Source: Xylogone sp. PMI_703 | Taxonomy: Eukaryota; Ascomycota; Leotiomycetes | DNA length: 64,000 bases | Direction: 5' to 3' | NCBI GenBank assembly: GCA_021399445.1 | Contig: JAJTUQ010000004.1 | Location: 434,001 to 498,000, forward strand | Shown: positions 50,494 through 61,383 of the stretch, one piece after another | Numbering within the stretch: position 1 is the stretch's first letter | Layout of the letters: every line of letters starts with the position of its first letter | The notes under the pieces: model-generated | Seen by the model: only the letters and a program-made list of their open reading frames with translations | Databases searched by the model: none | What the model was told of the DNA's origin: nothing | Translations under genes and position numbers: made by a program

Positions 50494-51944
50494 AATCTAT
50501 GTTACATCTCACTGTGGAGCTTAAGTGGAGCGGGCTAGTTTACTCAATATAGAGAAGGGAACATCGCGTAGATTTCTGTTACACTCTGTACTGCCTTTTC
50601 ATTATTTTTTGTTAGAATAGATCTAACGCGCGAGAGGGTGGAGAATCTAGGGATGATAGTTAGACTGTTTAATGTTGATCTAGAAAGAGTAGAAATAGAA
50701 CTACACAGAGTAGTATGAGTTTAACCTACACAGCGATTCGATGAGCACGGAATACGGGACGTATCGTTCCCCGTATCCCGAATCACATGCTTGAGACGGG
50801 GCGCTAGGAAAGAAGTAGAGCGGATAACGTCATCTTTACCATTCGTCCCATAAACTTCCGACTGGGCCATACCAGAGTCCGCTACAAGCATCGCCATGAG
50901 CTCCTTTACTCGTGTCAAATTACACGTAAATATCTCTGTTCCGCATTAACCGTTGCGTGAACAGGCTAAAGGATCTCTCCAAGTGGGTCTGCTAGCTGCG
51001 CAGAGAGAATGCGAGGGATATCACAGATGCCCTCTCGCAAAGCTGAGCCGGCTGAAACACCTGCAAATTAAGCTCTCGTGGCTAGCTTTAGCTCAAACAG
51101 GAAGTAATGGTGCATCACGGCGTGTGAGTCGTGGGAGAATGATAACCAACACACTCGGCCGAGAAGAGCAGGGAGTCTGATGCAATGCCATGCTCTTCCT
51201 ATCAGGTTGTATGCAGAAGCTGGGCGTGAAATGAATTTTCGTATCAAATGCCCCCGTAGATGTGCAGGGCGCGGGCTTTTAGCAAACCAAAGCCCGGGCT
51301 AGACGATGCAGAACGAGCTTGCGGGCATCACCGTCAGTGGGCACGACTGAAACACGGAGCAAAATGCCAAGGCGATTCAACTATATTCGGAAAGAGTAAT
51401 GACCTTGAGTCAGCACTCTTTCCGTTCTGGAGAGCATAATCTGACCTAACATAATCTGTCCGATGTGCACTTCTTTTCCCATTATATCCATGTTCCAATC
51501 TGCTTTGTGTACTTGGCCTTTGACGATGTTAGGCAACCGGAGACGAGGGAAGTATCTATCCCGTCGCAAGGGCAGAGCGGGAGCGGGCGATGAACATATG
51601 TTGGATACCATAGCTGCCTAACACGGCATCCCAGCCGTGTCCACGTCTCCCGCAATACAGTACCGTACTCGTATATACTGCCTCTGTTTTCCACTCTCCG
51701 GTAGAGTTAGCGAATGATCTCCTCTCTGGTGCGGACAATCTACATTGTACAGCGTTACACTGTCGCATGGGTCCATCCTGCGGTATATGTGAGTTCTTGC
51801 ATTAGGCCCACAAGTCCATCTACTGTGTAACTTCTACCGGGCCGGCCCATTGGGGGGGGTGCCACCTCCCATCCGCCACCTGCTACCGCGGAGCAGAATA
51901 GAGTAGACCGGGTGGCTAGCGGAATCTACCTCGATGCCCTAAGG

Positions 51945-51982
51945 GACCCGAGTTAGCGCCTACTGCTGTGCGGCCCCGAGTC
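51945..51982. promoter_or_regulatory. orphan pair of cluster motif sites
   Basis: GACCCGAGTT at 51945-51954 and GGCCCCGAGTC at 51972-51982, same orientation, 28 nt between CCCGAG cores. No gene start lies within 3 kb; the upstream MYB gene ends at 50493. Confidence 0.45.
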
Positions 51983-52335
51983 AAAAACAGCGCCAACACC
52001 CCCGAAAAGCCTGCGTGGCTTGGCTGCGGGCTTGGCTGCGGGCTGGGCTGATGCTTGACGAGCTTGACGAGCTTGATTCGGCTTGGCAGGCTTGACTAGC
52101 TCGGCTTGACAGCTGCTCGGAGGCAAGGCTAGCCTAGGCCAGGCGCAGCTTAGCGGCGAGAACAGCCTGGTCGAAGAGCCACGAGAAAGGCAGGACGTCG
52201 GAAGGCAGACTTTGGCTCTCGGCGTATCACATGCGGCCCAGATGGTGCGAGAACTAGGGTCGATGTCCTTACCGTCAGACCCCTAGGCGATCTCCCGCTT
52301 CTAACCTAGCAGGATCGTTGCAGGCGATTACTAAG

Positions 52336-52686
52336 AGGGGCAGACCTAAATCCACTTGCGTTTTCACCTAAATCCACTTGCCCATGTCACTAACGCACCT
52401 AACACCACCGTGTTGCAAACTTTGACCAAGCCTCGATTTACTTCAATTTGGAAGTTTTCAAAGCCTGAGTGCTACAATGACACCAAAATTGCTTAAATAC
52501 TTTTAAATATGCGGTTGTGGTGAATGTTGACTGACTGTATAACTTTTATATTATAGGTACTGTACTTTTAGCAAACCAACCACCTAGTTAGATTAGTAAT
52601 ACTGCGGCCTGAGGTTTGACGCTTTTTACTTGTGCTAGCGAATTCAAGTGGATTTAGGCGAAGTGCAAGTGGATTAAGGTAGGCCC
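52336..52686. mobile_element. hAT-type MITE with 8-bp target site duplication
   Basis: 351-bp non-coding element flanked by a perfect 8-bp direct repeat TTACTAAG (52328-52335 and 52687-52694). The ends form imperfect terminal inverted repeats of about 43 nt, each containing two copies of CCTAAATCCACTTG or a close variant. An 8-bp duplication is diagnostic of hAT superfamily insertion. The clean duplication suggests a fairly recent insertion. Confidence 0.8.
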
Positions 52687-53505
52687 TTACTAAGCGATGT
52701 TAGACCTAACTTAGATGATGTTACCATTTCTAGATACTGGAGATTAGTAAAATATTGTAATCATACCGTGGCGGATCCGGGCCCTTGGTACCTTTGCATG
52801 ATGTTACAAAAGCTTGAACTCTACCGCAGACTGACCCGTTCGCATCAACGGTTAGAGAACGGGCCGTACAGAGGACGTGTACCGTTGGTCGCGACATGCA
52901 ACCGTATTGGCGTATCATTTCCTCATCTGGATGCAGGTCCTGGTGAGGCGTGTGGATCTGCTCGTAGAATACATTGTTCATCTAGTGTTCTGAGTTGCCG
53001 GACTCGTGTTAGCTGACTGCAGGGTATCGCGGTGAGATCGGTGAGATAGGGGAGATAGGGATGCGCGAGGAGCTGCGATAGTAGAAATATCGGCGACGGC
53101 GACGAATAAGAGCATAGCAAAGCATAGCACAGCGTCTATGAGGTAGGTAGCGTCGTGTCCCCTGGAATGTCTGAGCCGTGGTAAGCTCTCCTTGCGAGAT
53201 CTAGGTTCTATCTACCGAGATGCCTCATAGTAGGAAAGTAAAAAACAAGTGCCGCATAAAGATAAGAGTAATCAATTACGTTGAGCACAACCCTCCCATC
53301 TGTATCTGTTATGAACTAGTTAACCGAGATCTTTATTGATGACTAATCGGTTACTCAGATTCCAGGGTTATAACAGCCAGTCTCCAGAACTCGAATCTAA
53401 GAGATTACACAAAGGTTAATGAATGTGGGTTATATTTACGCTATTCGAATCGAATAAGGATGTTACGTCCGGCGGGATGTAACAAAGTTATCCATAACTA
53501 GACTA

Positions 53506-53867
53506 CAGTCAAACCTCGCCAAGGCGATGCTCGATATGCCGATATCCTCGATAATGCGATATATTTTCAGTGGATGGTTTGTTTTACCAGCCAAACCTCG
53601 ATATTCATGATATCAGGTCTAAGTGTCTGAAATATCGTCTTATCAAGGTGTTAAGCTAATAAATTATACTAAACAAGGCAGCTTTATGTCCAGAATAGGT
53701 AATTCTTGGGTATAAGGGCTACCTAAGGGGGTTGATCTGTCTTAAATATTAGTAAGCGGTAAATCTCCTTCTTAAAGAGGTTAGATGTCGTGTTTAGTTA
53801 TATGATATATCGAGAATATGATATATTCTGCCTACACAGAAAGCGTCGTCTAATTAGGGTTTGACTA
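53506..53867. mobile_element. degenerate pogo/Tigger-like MITE
   Basis: Starts CAGTCAAACCTCG after TA and ends GGTTTGACTA, so short terminal inverted repeats are visible; internal repeats of CGATAT-type words and a second CAAACCTCGATAT copy are present. About 360 bp, no coding capacity. Boundaries are approximate. Confidence 0.5.
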
Positions 53868-55140
53868 TGTATCTTATATTTCTAGTACTAAGATTTTGGG
53901 ACCCGGAAATGGTCGGCGGCATAACTTTACATGATGGCCTCAGGTGTTGATGTAGAAACTTAAAGCTAGGACAACAGAGTCAGGACGCCGGTTACGATGG
54001 GACAAGTGTCTTGGGACTGAAGGTGTCTTAAGAGCTGTCACGGGTCAACGCCTAATAGCCATCCGCGTAGAGCTGAATATATTCAGAACTGTACAATATA
54101 AACAATACCCAACTCTATTGACTGGAATAATCGACGGGGTATTAAGAGGGGTTACAGGGACCCTACGCATATGTACAGAATCGGGTCATGTGACCTTCTA
54201 TAGCTGAACCGCCAGCCGGCCAGCCGGCATACAACCGTACCACCCGTACAAACCGTAATACTACCCCCCTTCAAGAGAACTATTCCCAGAGCTCTTATGA
54301 GGAGCGTTTGTTGAAGATTTGTGTCTTGGAATGGCATAGCGCTGGCGCCCTTTGCTTTGTAATATTATTACTACTATTTTATTTTAAATCTATAAACTTT
54401 ACATAAACTTTAAATAATAAACTTCACGGTTAAAAGTGTATATATTATAATATATATAATATATATAATAATAAAAGTTTCTTCAAATTGTATTAACTTA
54501 AATTATAACTTTTTACTAAATAATATAAAGTACATTTAATGTTTACAATTGAAAACTAGGCCTAGATGATGAAAAAGAATAGTTAAGTAATAAGTAAAGA
54601 TAAGATTTTAAGTAATATGAAGAAGTAAAGGAATATTAACACGGAAGAGAATAATTAGAAGTTTATAATTAGTATGAATAAATAGTAGTAAGCGTTTATC
54701 AACAGATATCTAAAATAACCTAAATATATAGTAATAATAATACCTAAAAATGTATAACATATAATTTTTAGTAGTCCTCTTTTAGATATTTTTGATAGTC
54801 AGATATCAATAAAGTGCTTTTTTAATTCTATTATCAAGTATAATATTTTATCCTTATAGGAGACAATCAAGGGTAGATGATTCTGGTAATTAATACTGTT
54901 AACATGTCATGTTATTTCTACTTACCTATATACCTAGTTCTCCTGCTCGCCTTTCTCGATCTATGCATGAGAGAATAAACGCCTGTGGGCGAAGTTGATG
55001 TGTACACAAGCTGTAAAGCAGAACTGGAAACATATATAGAGCGTAACCTGGAACACCTGGCTAAATATCCGAACAGAGCTGTCCAGCGGTGCGTGCTTGG
55101 GGTCGACGGCACGGATGTAGTTGTAGATTGACGGCTATGA

Positions 55141-56721
55141 TTAAACCTTGTTGAACAAAATCATTTCACCGTTAAGAGCAGGCTCCAAGTCCAACCCAAG
55201 TTTCTCTACTATGCTGCTATCCATCACTAGAAAAGCCGCTTTAACAGAGATATGATCCCGCGGACCTTGGTTCAGTATTTCCAGCCTTGCCAGCCAATAA
55301 TCACCAGAGACGTGGGTTATGCGTACACTCATCGGAATTTCTTGGAGAAGCCGATTCGCAAGAAGCACAGCACCATGTAACTCAATATTCATTTCACCAT
55401 ATGCTGGATGGCAATATTGCCCTATACGACTTTCCAATGATGCCGAAGGCGGGCATCCTGGAGTACCCAGAGATGGATAGAGGCGCGGTTTTGCGTGTTC
55501 ATTCTCATATCTACTCAGACGCAAACGCTCCTGCAGCTTAAGGTTCTAGTCAACTCTATCCTTAGGTGGGGTACCCAGGGTTTCATCAAGCAAGTGCATG
55601 TAAATTGCAATTTGTACACAATTGCTTGTTCCAGTTGTGTTTCCCATCATGACTACACCCCATTGAAGGGTAGGCAGGTACATCATCGTGGTCCCATATC
55701 CAGTCCAGTTGTTGCTATGCCAAACTACGCGTTGACCGCGATATTTATCAATCACCCACCCGAGAGCATAAGAGTGAGGCGGGGGAAATGGATTTGTGCT
55801 ATGCTCTGAAAAATGGATACGAGGTTCAGTAAGAGTTTTATGGGCAGCATCAGTTAAAGGATGGGATTGCGTTATAAAACATCGAAGCCATTTTGCATAA
55901 TCCACAACATTGCTGATTATCGCACCAGCTCCTGATACGGCAGGAAAATCAGGAAGTGGTTCTTCAACGAATTTTTTGGACAATGAGTCCCATGCGTATC
56001 CATAAGCCAGCACTGTGCCTGAGCTAGCAGCCTCAGTCGCTTCTTGTGGTGTCTAGTAAGTATGTTTCATATTTAAGGGATCCCAGATCTTTTCCCTCAT
56101 GAATTCCCCTAGGTCCGTACCAGTTATCGTCTCAATCGCACACGAAACCGCAGAGAACATATAACTACTGTAAAAATATCGCGTGCGGAGATCTGCCGCT
56201 AGTGGAAGGTACCTTAAAGATCGGACTGCGTCTCTGACTGACGCGGTTGACAGTTTGAAGCTCAATTTATGATCTGGAAGGCTTGTTCTATTGCTTAGTG
56301 CATCTTCAAAAGTAACCTGTGATGTTGCAAGATTATTTGCTAGCACAAAATCATCTGGAATCACTGAAGAAAGGGTGGGTGTCCAAGAAAAATCTGGTGG
56401 CAGGTGCGCCGGGAGTTGATGTGTCATGCCATCGTTTACGAGGAGTGATACACTAGCAGCAGTGAATGACTTTGTAGTGCTGGCTGTAAAACATACCGTT
56501 TCAGGAGTAGCTATGGTGTTAGGGAGAATCGCAAATCCATAGCCCTGATGAGATGTGAGCGCTGGTTCATTGAATGGGAGAACTTGAGCAAACTTTGGGG
56601 GGGTGGAAGGCCCACCAATCAGGGCAATTGTAAGACCAGGAACATGCCAGGTGCGCAATAGCTGGTGAATGAATTCATCAAGTTCGTTGCTGAAAGGCGT
56701 GGGGCGGCTCGTTGATTCCAT
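55141..56721 (-). pseudogene. beta-lactamase-related serine hydrolase with two in-frame TAG codons
   Basis: One minus-strand frame runs 527 codons from the ATG at 56721 to TAA at 55141, but is broken by TAG at 56055-56053 and TAG at 55548-55546. Seen before the first stop: STTK at residues 81-84 (the Ser-x-x-Lys nucleophile/base pair of class C beta-lactamases and LovD-like acyltransferases) and a YSSYMFSAV segment at the Tyr position. Between the stops: GAGAIISNVVDYAKW and HSNNWTGYG, which match the family's third active-site region. After the second stop the frame continues with a beta-rich C-terminal domain (IGQYCHPAYGEMNIEL). No donor/acceptor pair removes the stops without deleting conserved sequence, so nonsense mutation is the simplest reading; sequencing error or readthrough remain possible. 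It is divergent from the broken regulator at 57227. Confidence 0.75.
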
Positions 56722-57226
56722 CCCTAGTATATTCCGTCTGAAAGGTCGAGACTCCACGAAAGTTGAACATTATCCTAACTGAGTGGATAACTAAATCAAT
56801 CAAACCTGTTGCATGTAACAAAGTACTGTGTCTTTATAACGGTAATTTAGTGAAAGGAACTGATAGCTTAGGCTGGCTCATATTACTGATATAGGTAGCC
56901 TTGTACAGTTGATGCCGATCATAGGAGGGATGTGACATAGAATAGCCGGACGAATTGACCGAATAGCCACCTTCTGTAGAGGCAACCACGGTCAGAGTTA
57001 TAAGGGGTATGCACTCCTGTAACCAGCTATGGTATGGCCGGCTTACACTCCATTTCGCCAACTGCCTATAGGCATCACCCACGTGCGGACTTTGCGGACT
57101 TTGGTGCGGATGACTAATGGACGGTAACCCATTTTGCATGCTCCCTTCCTTGCATCTTGCAATTATTCACGGAGTAAAGGAAGTTAAGAGAGGGAAAGCG
57201 GGAAAATAACCCACACAGCTTGCGCA
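56722..57226. other. divergent promoter region of the satellite cluster
   Basis: 505 bp between the hydrolase and regulator pseudogenes, with tandem GCGGACTTT repeats (57085-57110). No gene. Confidence 0.6.
57085..57110. promoter_or_regulatory. tandem GCGGACTTT sites
   Basis: GCGGACTTT at 57085-57093 and again at 57094-57102, followed by GGTGCGGA. CGG-containing repeats are typical targets of Zn2Cys6 proteins. The reverse form with one changed base (AAACTCCGC) recurs before the MDR pseudogene. Confidence 0.5.
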
Positions 57227-58363
57227 ATGTCCGCATCGATCCGCACTTCTCGCCAGAAAGCTTGTGATGCGTGTGTCAAAGGCAAACGTAGGTGTGACCG
57301 AGTGTTACCCAGTTGTTCACGCTGTGCTGCAAAGGATGTTGTGTTTTCTTACGGCGGTAGCAACACTGTATCCAGTGCTGGCGTAGAAATTAGTGATTTG
57401 GATAACTCGAGGTTAGCATCTGATACGATTCAGTACTCAATCCAAGAACATGACGTGGAAACTCCCCAAATACTTGATCCAAGTTTGCCGAAGCTACCCT
57501 ATGAAAGTTACCAAAGTAACCTCGATGAGCCCGATTTCGAGACAATGGTCACTCAGGTTCTTGAAATAGCCTCTCATGAAGGAATAGCCACTACTTTATC
57601 ACCAGACCGCGTTCTCTTTGCGATTCATCAGTTGCGGAGCTATCCATAGAGACTGTTATCTCAAGCCAAGACACCTTTCATTCATCCCGAGCTCTTGCAC
57701 GAGGGTGACTGCTTATATGAACCTCTTCAAGATGCATTTTGTGTCTGCGCTTTGTACCTAAACAAGACCGATCGCATTATTGATTCTAAGAGCGATGCTT
57801 TACTCAGCTATGCAGGAAACTGGTCTATAGCAGAGTCCTTAGCTTGCGTTCAGGCAATGATCCTCTTTCAAATTATCAGGCTCTTTGACGGTGATATCCG
57901 GCAGAGAGCCATTGCAGAACAGCAAGAAAGTGTCCTAACCTTGTGGACCGCTGAACTTCGAAGACGAACCCGAGGTTATCCTTCGGTAGCGGAGCCATCG
58001 TGGCATGACTGGCTCTTTGCCGAGAGTGTCAGGATCACAATTCTTGTTTCAGCCATGCTGAAGGGTATTTACGATGTCGTGAAGAATGGACATTGTGTCC
58101 GTCATGACGATGTCACAATGCTGCCTTTTACAGCACAGGCCGCTCTGTGGAATGCACCATCAGCATATTCCTGGAAGAGAGCATTTAGGGACAAAGAACA
58201 CTATCCAGTTACACAAATGTGTTTCGATGATATAATTTCCAGTGGCAAATCTTCTGACGTTGAGGATCTGGGTCTCATGATGATGGTAACATATCTGGGT
58301 GTTGATCAAGTAAGGGAGTGGGCTTCGCAGAGTGGTGAGGAGCTAGTGAACTTTTCGGATTGA
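57227..58363 (+). pseudogene. Zn2Cys6 transcription factor with in-frame TAG and lost zinc ligand
   Basis: The frame from ATG 57227 to 58363 is broken by TAG at 57647-57649; reading continues in the same frame with protein of the same family (TPFIHPELL, WTAELRRRTRG, AQAALWNAPSAY). The zinc cluster shows CDACVKGKRRC and CSRC, but the sixth cysteine is Phe (DVVFSY), a TGT-to-TTT-type change, so the DNA-binding domain should be defective too. Intact relatives are pathway regulators of about this length or longer. Two independent lesions argue against a sequencing artefact. It is divergent from the hydrolase pseudogene and likely regulated the satellite cluster. Confidence 0.75.
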
Positions 58364-59023
58364 AGGTTTTTCTGGACTACTAGTATGTCTAGAAATATTG
58401 AAGTAATGACTCTTTTCTGGGGATCAACATGTAATAAAACTGTATCATTAATCATTCTTCATCAGGATACGAATTAATGTATGACTCGCAGATGCAAGCA
58501 TCTAACTCGTAACGAACGCATGGAACAATACCATTATAAAATGTAGCTTCAATAACCAGCTTTCACCAGCAGGTCCTAAAAGCTGACTATCAAAGACTCA
58601 CGAGCCCTGTCCCATTCAAAAATCTGTACTACCAAGTGATGAGATTGATCTCAATTGCATACATAAACTATCAATCACTGTTTAACTTACGCTCAATATT
58701 TTCGGTGATGATTTTAAGCCTAAGAGTAGAGCATTTATTGTATCAAGAGACAGATGAGACTTCAGGGCTCTGTGTAGATTTTGCTGACTCTACTGAGGAT
58801 CTCAGTAGTAACGCATCCATGTAAGATGACCCTGATATGTTACATAGTTTTGAATCTTTGCCTGACACACTTTCAGGCCTGGTTTGGGTCAGGAATCTTG
58901 ACACAAACTGTTCACACTGTTACTAAGTGCAGTGTTACATTTTTTTATGTACAATTTCTCATTACATAGCTTAGGAGTGTGATCCTGCATTCTTGGTGGC
59001 AAGATTGACTATGGTGATATACA

Positions 59024-59053
59024 AAACTCCGCATTGTTTTGTGAGAACTCCGC
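59024..59053. promoter_or_regulatory. two AACTCCGC sites upstream of the MDR pseudogene
   Basis: AAACTCCGC at 59024-59032 and GAACTCCGC at 59045-59053, direct orientation, 21 nt start to start. Reverse complement GCGGAGTT(T/C) matches the 57085 repeats except at one position. Confidence 0.4.
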
Positions 59054-59469
59054 CAACTATCATGACCGCATTTTACATCCTGTAATGAATTTCCGATGGT
59101 AAAACCTGCGTATTCGCCATATCCGCTTGTCTCCATCACGAAGGACTGCGGCAAAGCTTAACTGACACCATTCTTTTAATTCCCCGTGGGTCTTCAACTT
59201 GGCCCAGGGGTTAAAGAGCCTTTATTGTATAATCATAACAGGGCCGCAACAATGCTGGCGCAATTGGCAGTGATGATATGGGATTGCATAATTCGGTTTT
59301 ACCAACCCAACAAGCCCCTACTAGTATTAATAAGTAATTGGCTTCTTAGGCCATGAAAAATTATTGCGCAATCCAATGAATGAGCAAAGAATATATTTTA
59401 TGGTACGCTGATAGTACATCAGAGACCTTGCGCAGGTCTTACGGAGGTCTAAAGCAGGATCCTTGCTGT

Positions 59470-59540
59470 GCGGAGTTTGTCCGGAAGTATTGCGATGCCT
59501 GAAACTCCGCAACCACTTCCGTTTGTGGCATAAACTCCGC
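59470..59540. promoter_or_regulatory. three GCGGAGTTT sites upstream of the MDR pseudogene
   Basis: GCGGAGTTT at 59470-59478, then inverted AAACTCCGC at 59502-59510 and 59532-59540, 240-310 bp before the start codon. Confidence 0.45.
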
Positions 59541-59780
59541 TAACCAGATTCTATAGAGATCTATTCGTCTAGCCATAGAGGTTCAATAGAAAAGATGAGC
59601 TAATGTTCCTTAGAATCCAAGTAATAGCTGAAGCGTATGCTTTCAAATCACAACAGTCCAATTTTGAATTGTCTTTTCAGATATACACCCACAAGAATCT
59701 GCTGTGAAAATATTCATCTTTTTGTAACAGCTCCTCATAATCCTACAATATCAAATATTAACAGAGTTCAAATATAAGAT

Positions 59781-60773
59781 ATGATTCCTGAACAGAAGAG
59801 TCAGACAATGTTAGCTGCATATGCAACTAAAGGGGACTTGGATGATCCCCTCTCTGCCATAAAAATTGGCCAACAGCCGATACCTAAAGTGCGAGATGGC
59901 TGGTTGAAAGTTAAGATCACCACTGCTGGGCTTAACTACCATGATAATTTTACTTTGCGAGGAGTCGGACCGCATCCTCTTACTTTCCCCGGAGTTTTGG
60001 GGTGCGAAGCATGTGGGACACTCGAAGACGGAACAGAAGTCATTCTATATCCTGTGATGGGGGATCCCAATTACCGAGGTGACGAAACGCTAGATCCAAA
60101 GAGACATGTATTCCATGAGATTACAGATGGAACCTTAGCGGAATATACTATCGCACCGATTCAGAACATTCTGCCTCGACCGAAAGAACTTCCTGCTACT
60201 AGTGGGGCTGTCCTAGGTGTATCTTGGCTCACAGCATACAGAATGCTGTTCACTAAAGCAAGTCTTCGCCCTGGACAGTCAATGTTGGTTCAAGGTTGTT
60301 CTGGAGGAGTAGCTACTGCTCTTATACAATTAGGTGCGGCAGCGGGAATGAGGGTATGGTGTACTGGCCGTACCGAGGAGAAGAGGAATCTGGCAATGAG
60401 TCTTGGGGCCGAACAGACGTTTCCTCCAGGACATAAGCTAACAGAGCTTGCTGACGTCGTATTCGATATCTCGGGGACTGCGACTTGGGAACACTCAATT
60501 GCATCAGCTAAAACAGGTGGGAAAGTTGTGACCTGTGGAGCCCATGGAGGGATTGTCGCCCCTACAGACCTGATGCGTATTTTTGTGGATTAAATCACCA
60601 TTAGTCGAGTATATGCCGGTACTCTTCAGGAGTTCAAGGATCTTATAGCATTTGTGGTAGCCAAGAACATTAAACCCATGATCGGCTTGGTTCTCCCACT
60701 ATCGAAGGCTGATGAGGCGCTGAAGTTGATGTATGAGGGATCGACGAACGGGAAGATTGTGCTGACTGTGTAG
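59781..60773 (+). pseudogene. MDR-family oxidoreductase with in-frame TAA
   Basis: The frame from ATG 59781 runs to TAG at 60771-60773 but is interrupted by TAA at 60591-60593. Seen: GroES-like domain (AGLNYHDNFTLRG, PGVLGCEACG), then the cofactor domain (MLVQGCSGGVATALIQLGAA). After the stop the C-terminal dehydrogenase segment continues in frame (ITISRVYAGTLQEF, GKIVLTV) and completes a normal-length protein of about 330 aa. The position usually holds Gln or a similar residue, so CAA-to-TAA is the simplest cause. A truncated 270-aa product is possible but would lack the last strands of the fold. It is part of the same decayed group as the two pseudogenes upstream. Confidence 0.72.
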
Positions 60774-61383
60774 TCAACGCAGCAAAGTTCAAGACAAGTT
60801 ATCCAACTGGGCTTATTTCACGTAGCTCTATCCAATCATTAAATTTACCAGCACATACTTAGATTGCAATGACTGATTATTTATCATTTTGATTTTTGAC
60901 TAGTTCCTCACGTCTTAGTAGTTGATGCAGTATTGTGATTATAGCAAACCATCAACAACATCTGCCTAGAAAAGTTTAAGCGCAATCACCAACTTTACAC
61001 AAGATAATGGTGACCGTAAAAGCTTCGATGATTACCATATGGTCTATATTATAACAAATACGTGCGAAAACCCAAAACCGCGAGATATTCCGCCTATTGG
61101 GTTGACTATAACTGAACGAAACAGGGCAAGTAATCCTAAATGACATAGTGATGACTCGTAACGGCGAGACCTAAAAATATACACTCATGACCTGGTGAGT
61201 CATATATCAACTTTAGCAGTCTAGTATTTCTCATCCTGACTGATCGTATCTACTTAAGACCAGAGAGTGAAGGGGGAAAGCCTTGATTTTAACGCTGAGA
61301 GAAGTGACTTCTCAGGGAATATTTTGCGCATCTGAATTAATCCACCCGATTTCTTATTACTGTGAGCGTCCAACGGGTTAGCC
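60774..61383. other. intergenic region
   Basis: 610 bp, AT-rich; nothing recognised. Confidence 0.6.

Larger units (their letters stand above)
50494..55140. other. gene-free, repeat-bearing region
   Basis: 4.6 kb without a supported gene. Contains an ACTCGGCCGAG palindrome (51152-51162), an orphan cluster motif pair (51945-51982), GC-rich low-complexity repeats (GGCTTGGCTGCG and CTTGACGAG units, about 52010-52110), a hAT MITE (52336-52686), a pogo-like remnant (53506-53867) and a strongly AT-rich block (about 54350-54870). Confidence 0.55.
58364..59780. other. intergenic region with repeated AACTCCGC sites
   Basis: 1.4 kb, AT-rich, five copies of (A/G)AACTCCGC or its reverse. I see no gene; the short frames at 58636-58969 lack recognisable domains. 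Confidence 0.55.

Noticed and set aside
55546..56055. Introns to explain the TAG codons of the hydrolase
   Set aside because: No GT-AG pair of workable length removes the stops without deleting conserved active-site or strand sequence.
55141..56721. Calling the hydrolase a LovD-type acyltransferase of the PKS cluster
   Set aside because: The STTK motif fits, but the gene is broken, lies 8 kb outside the motif-defined regulon and has the other promoter motif nearby. Family-level naming only.
56722..56757. Start of the hydrolase at 56757
   Set aside because: GTG codon; the ATG at 56721 is used instead.
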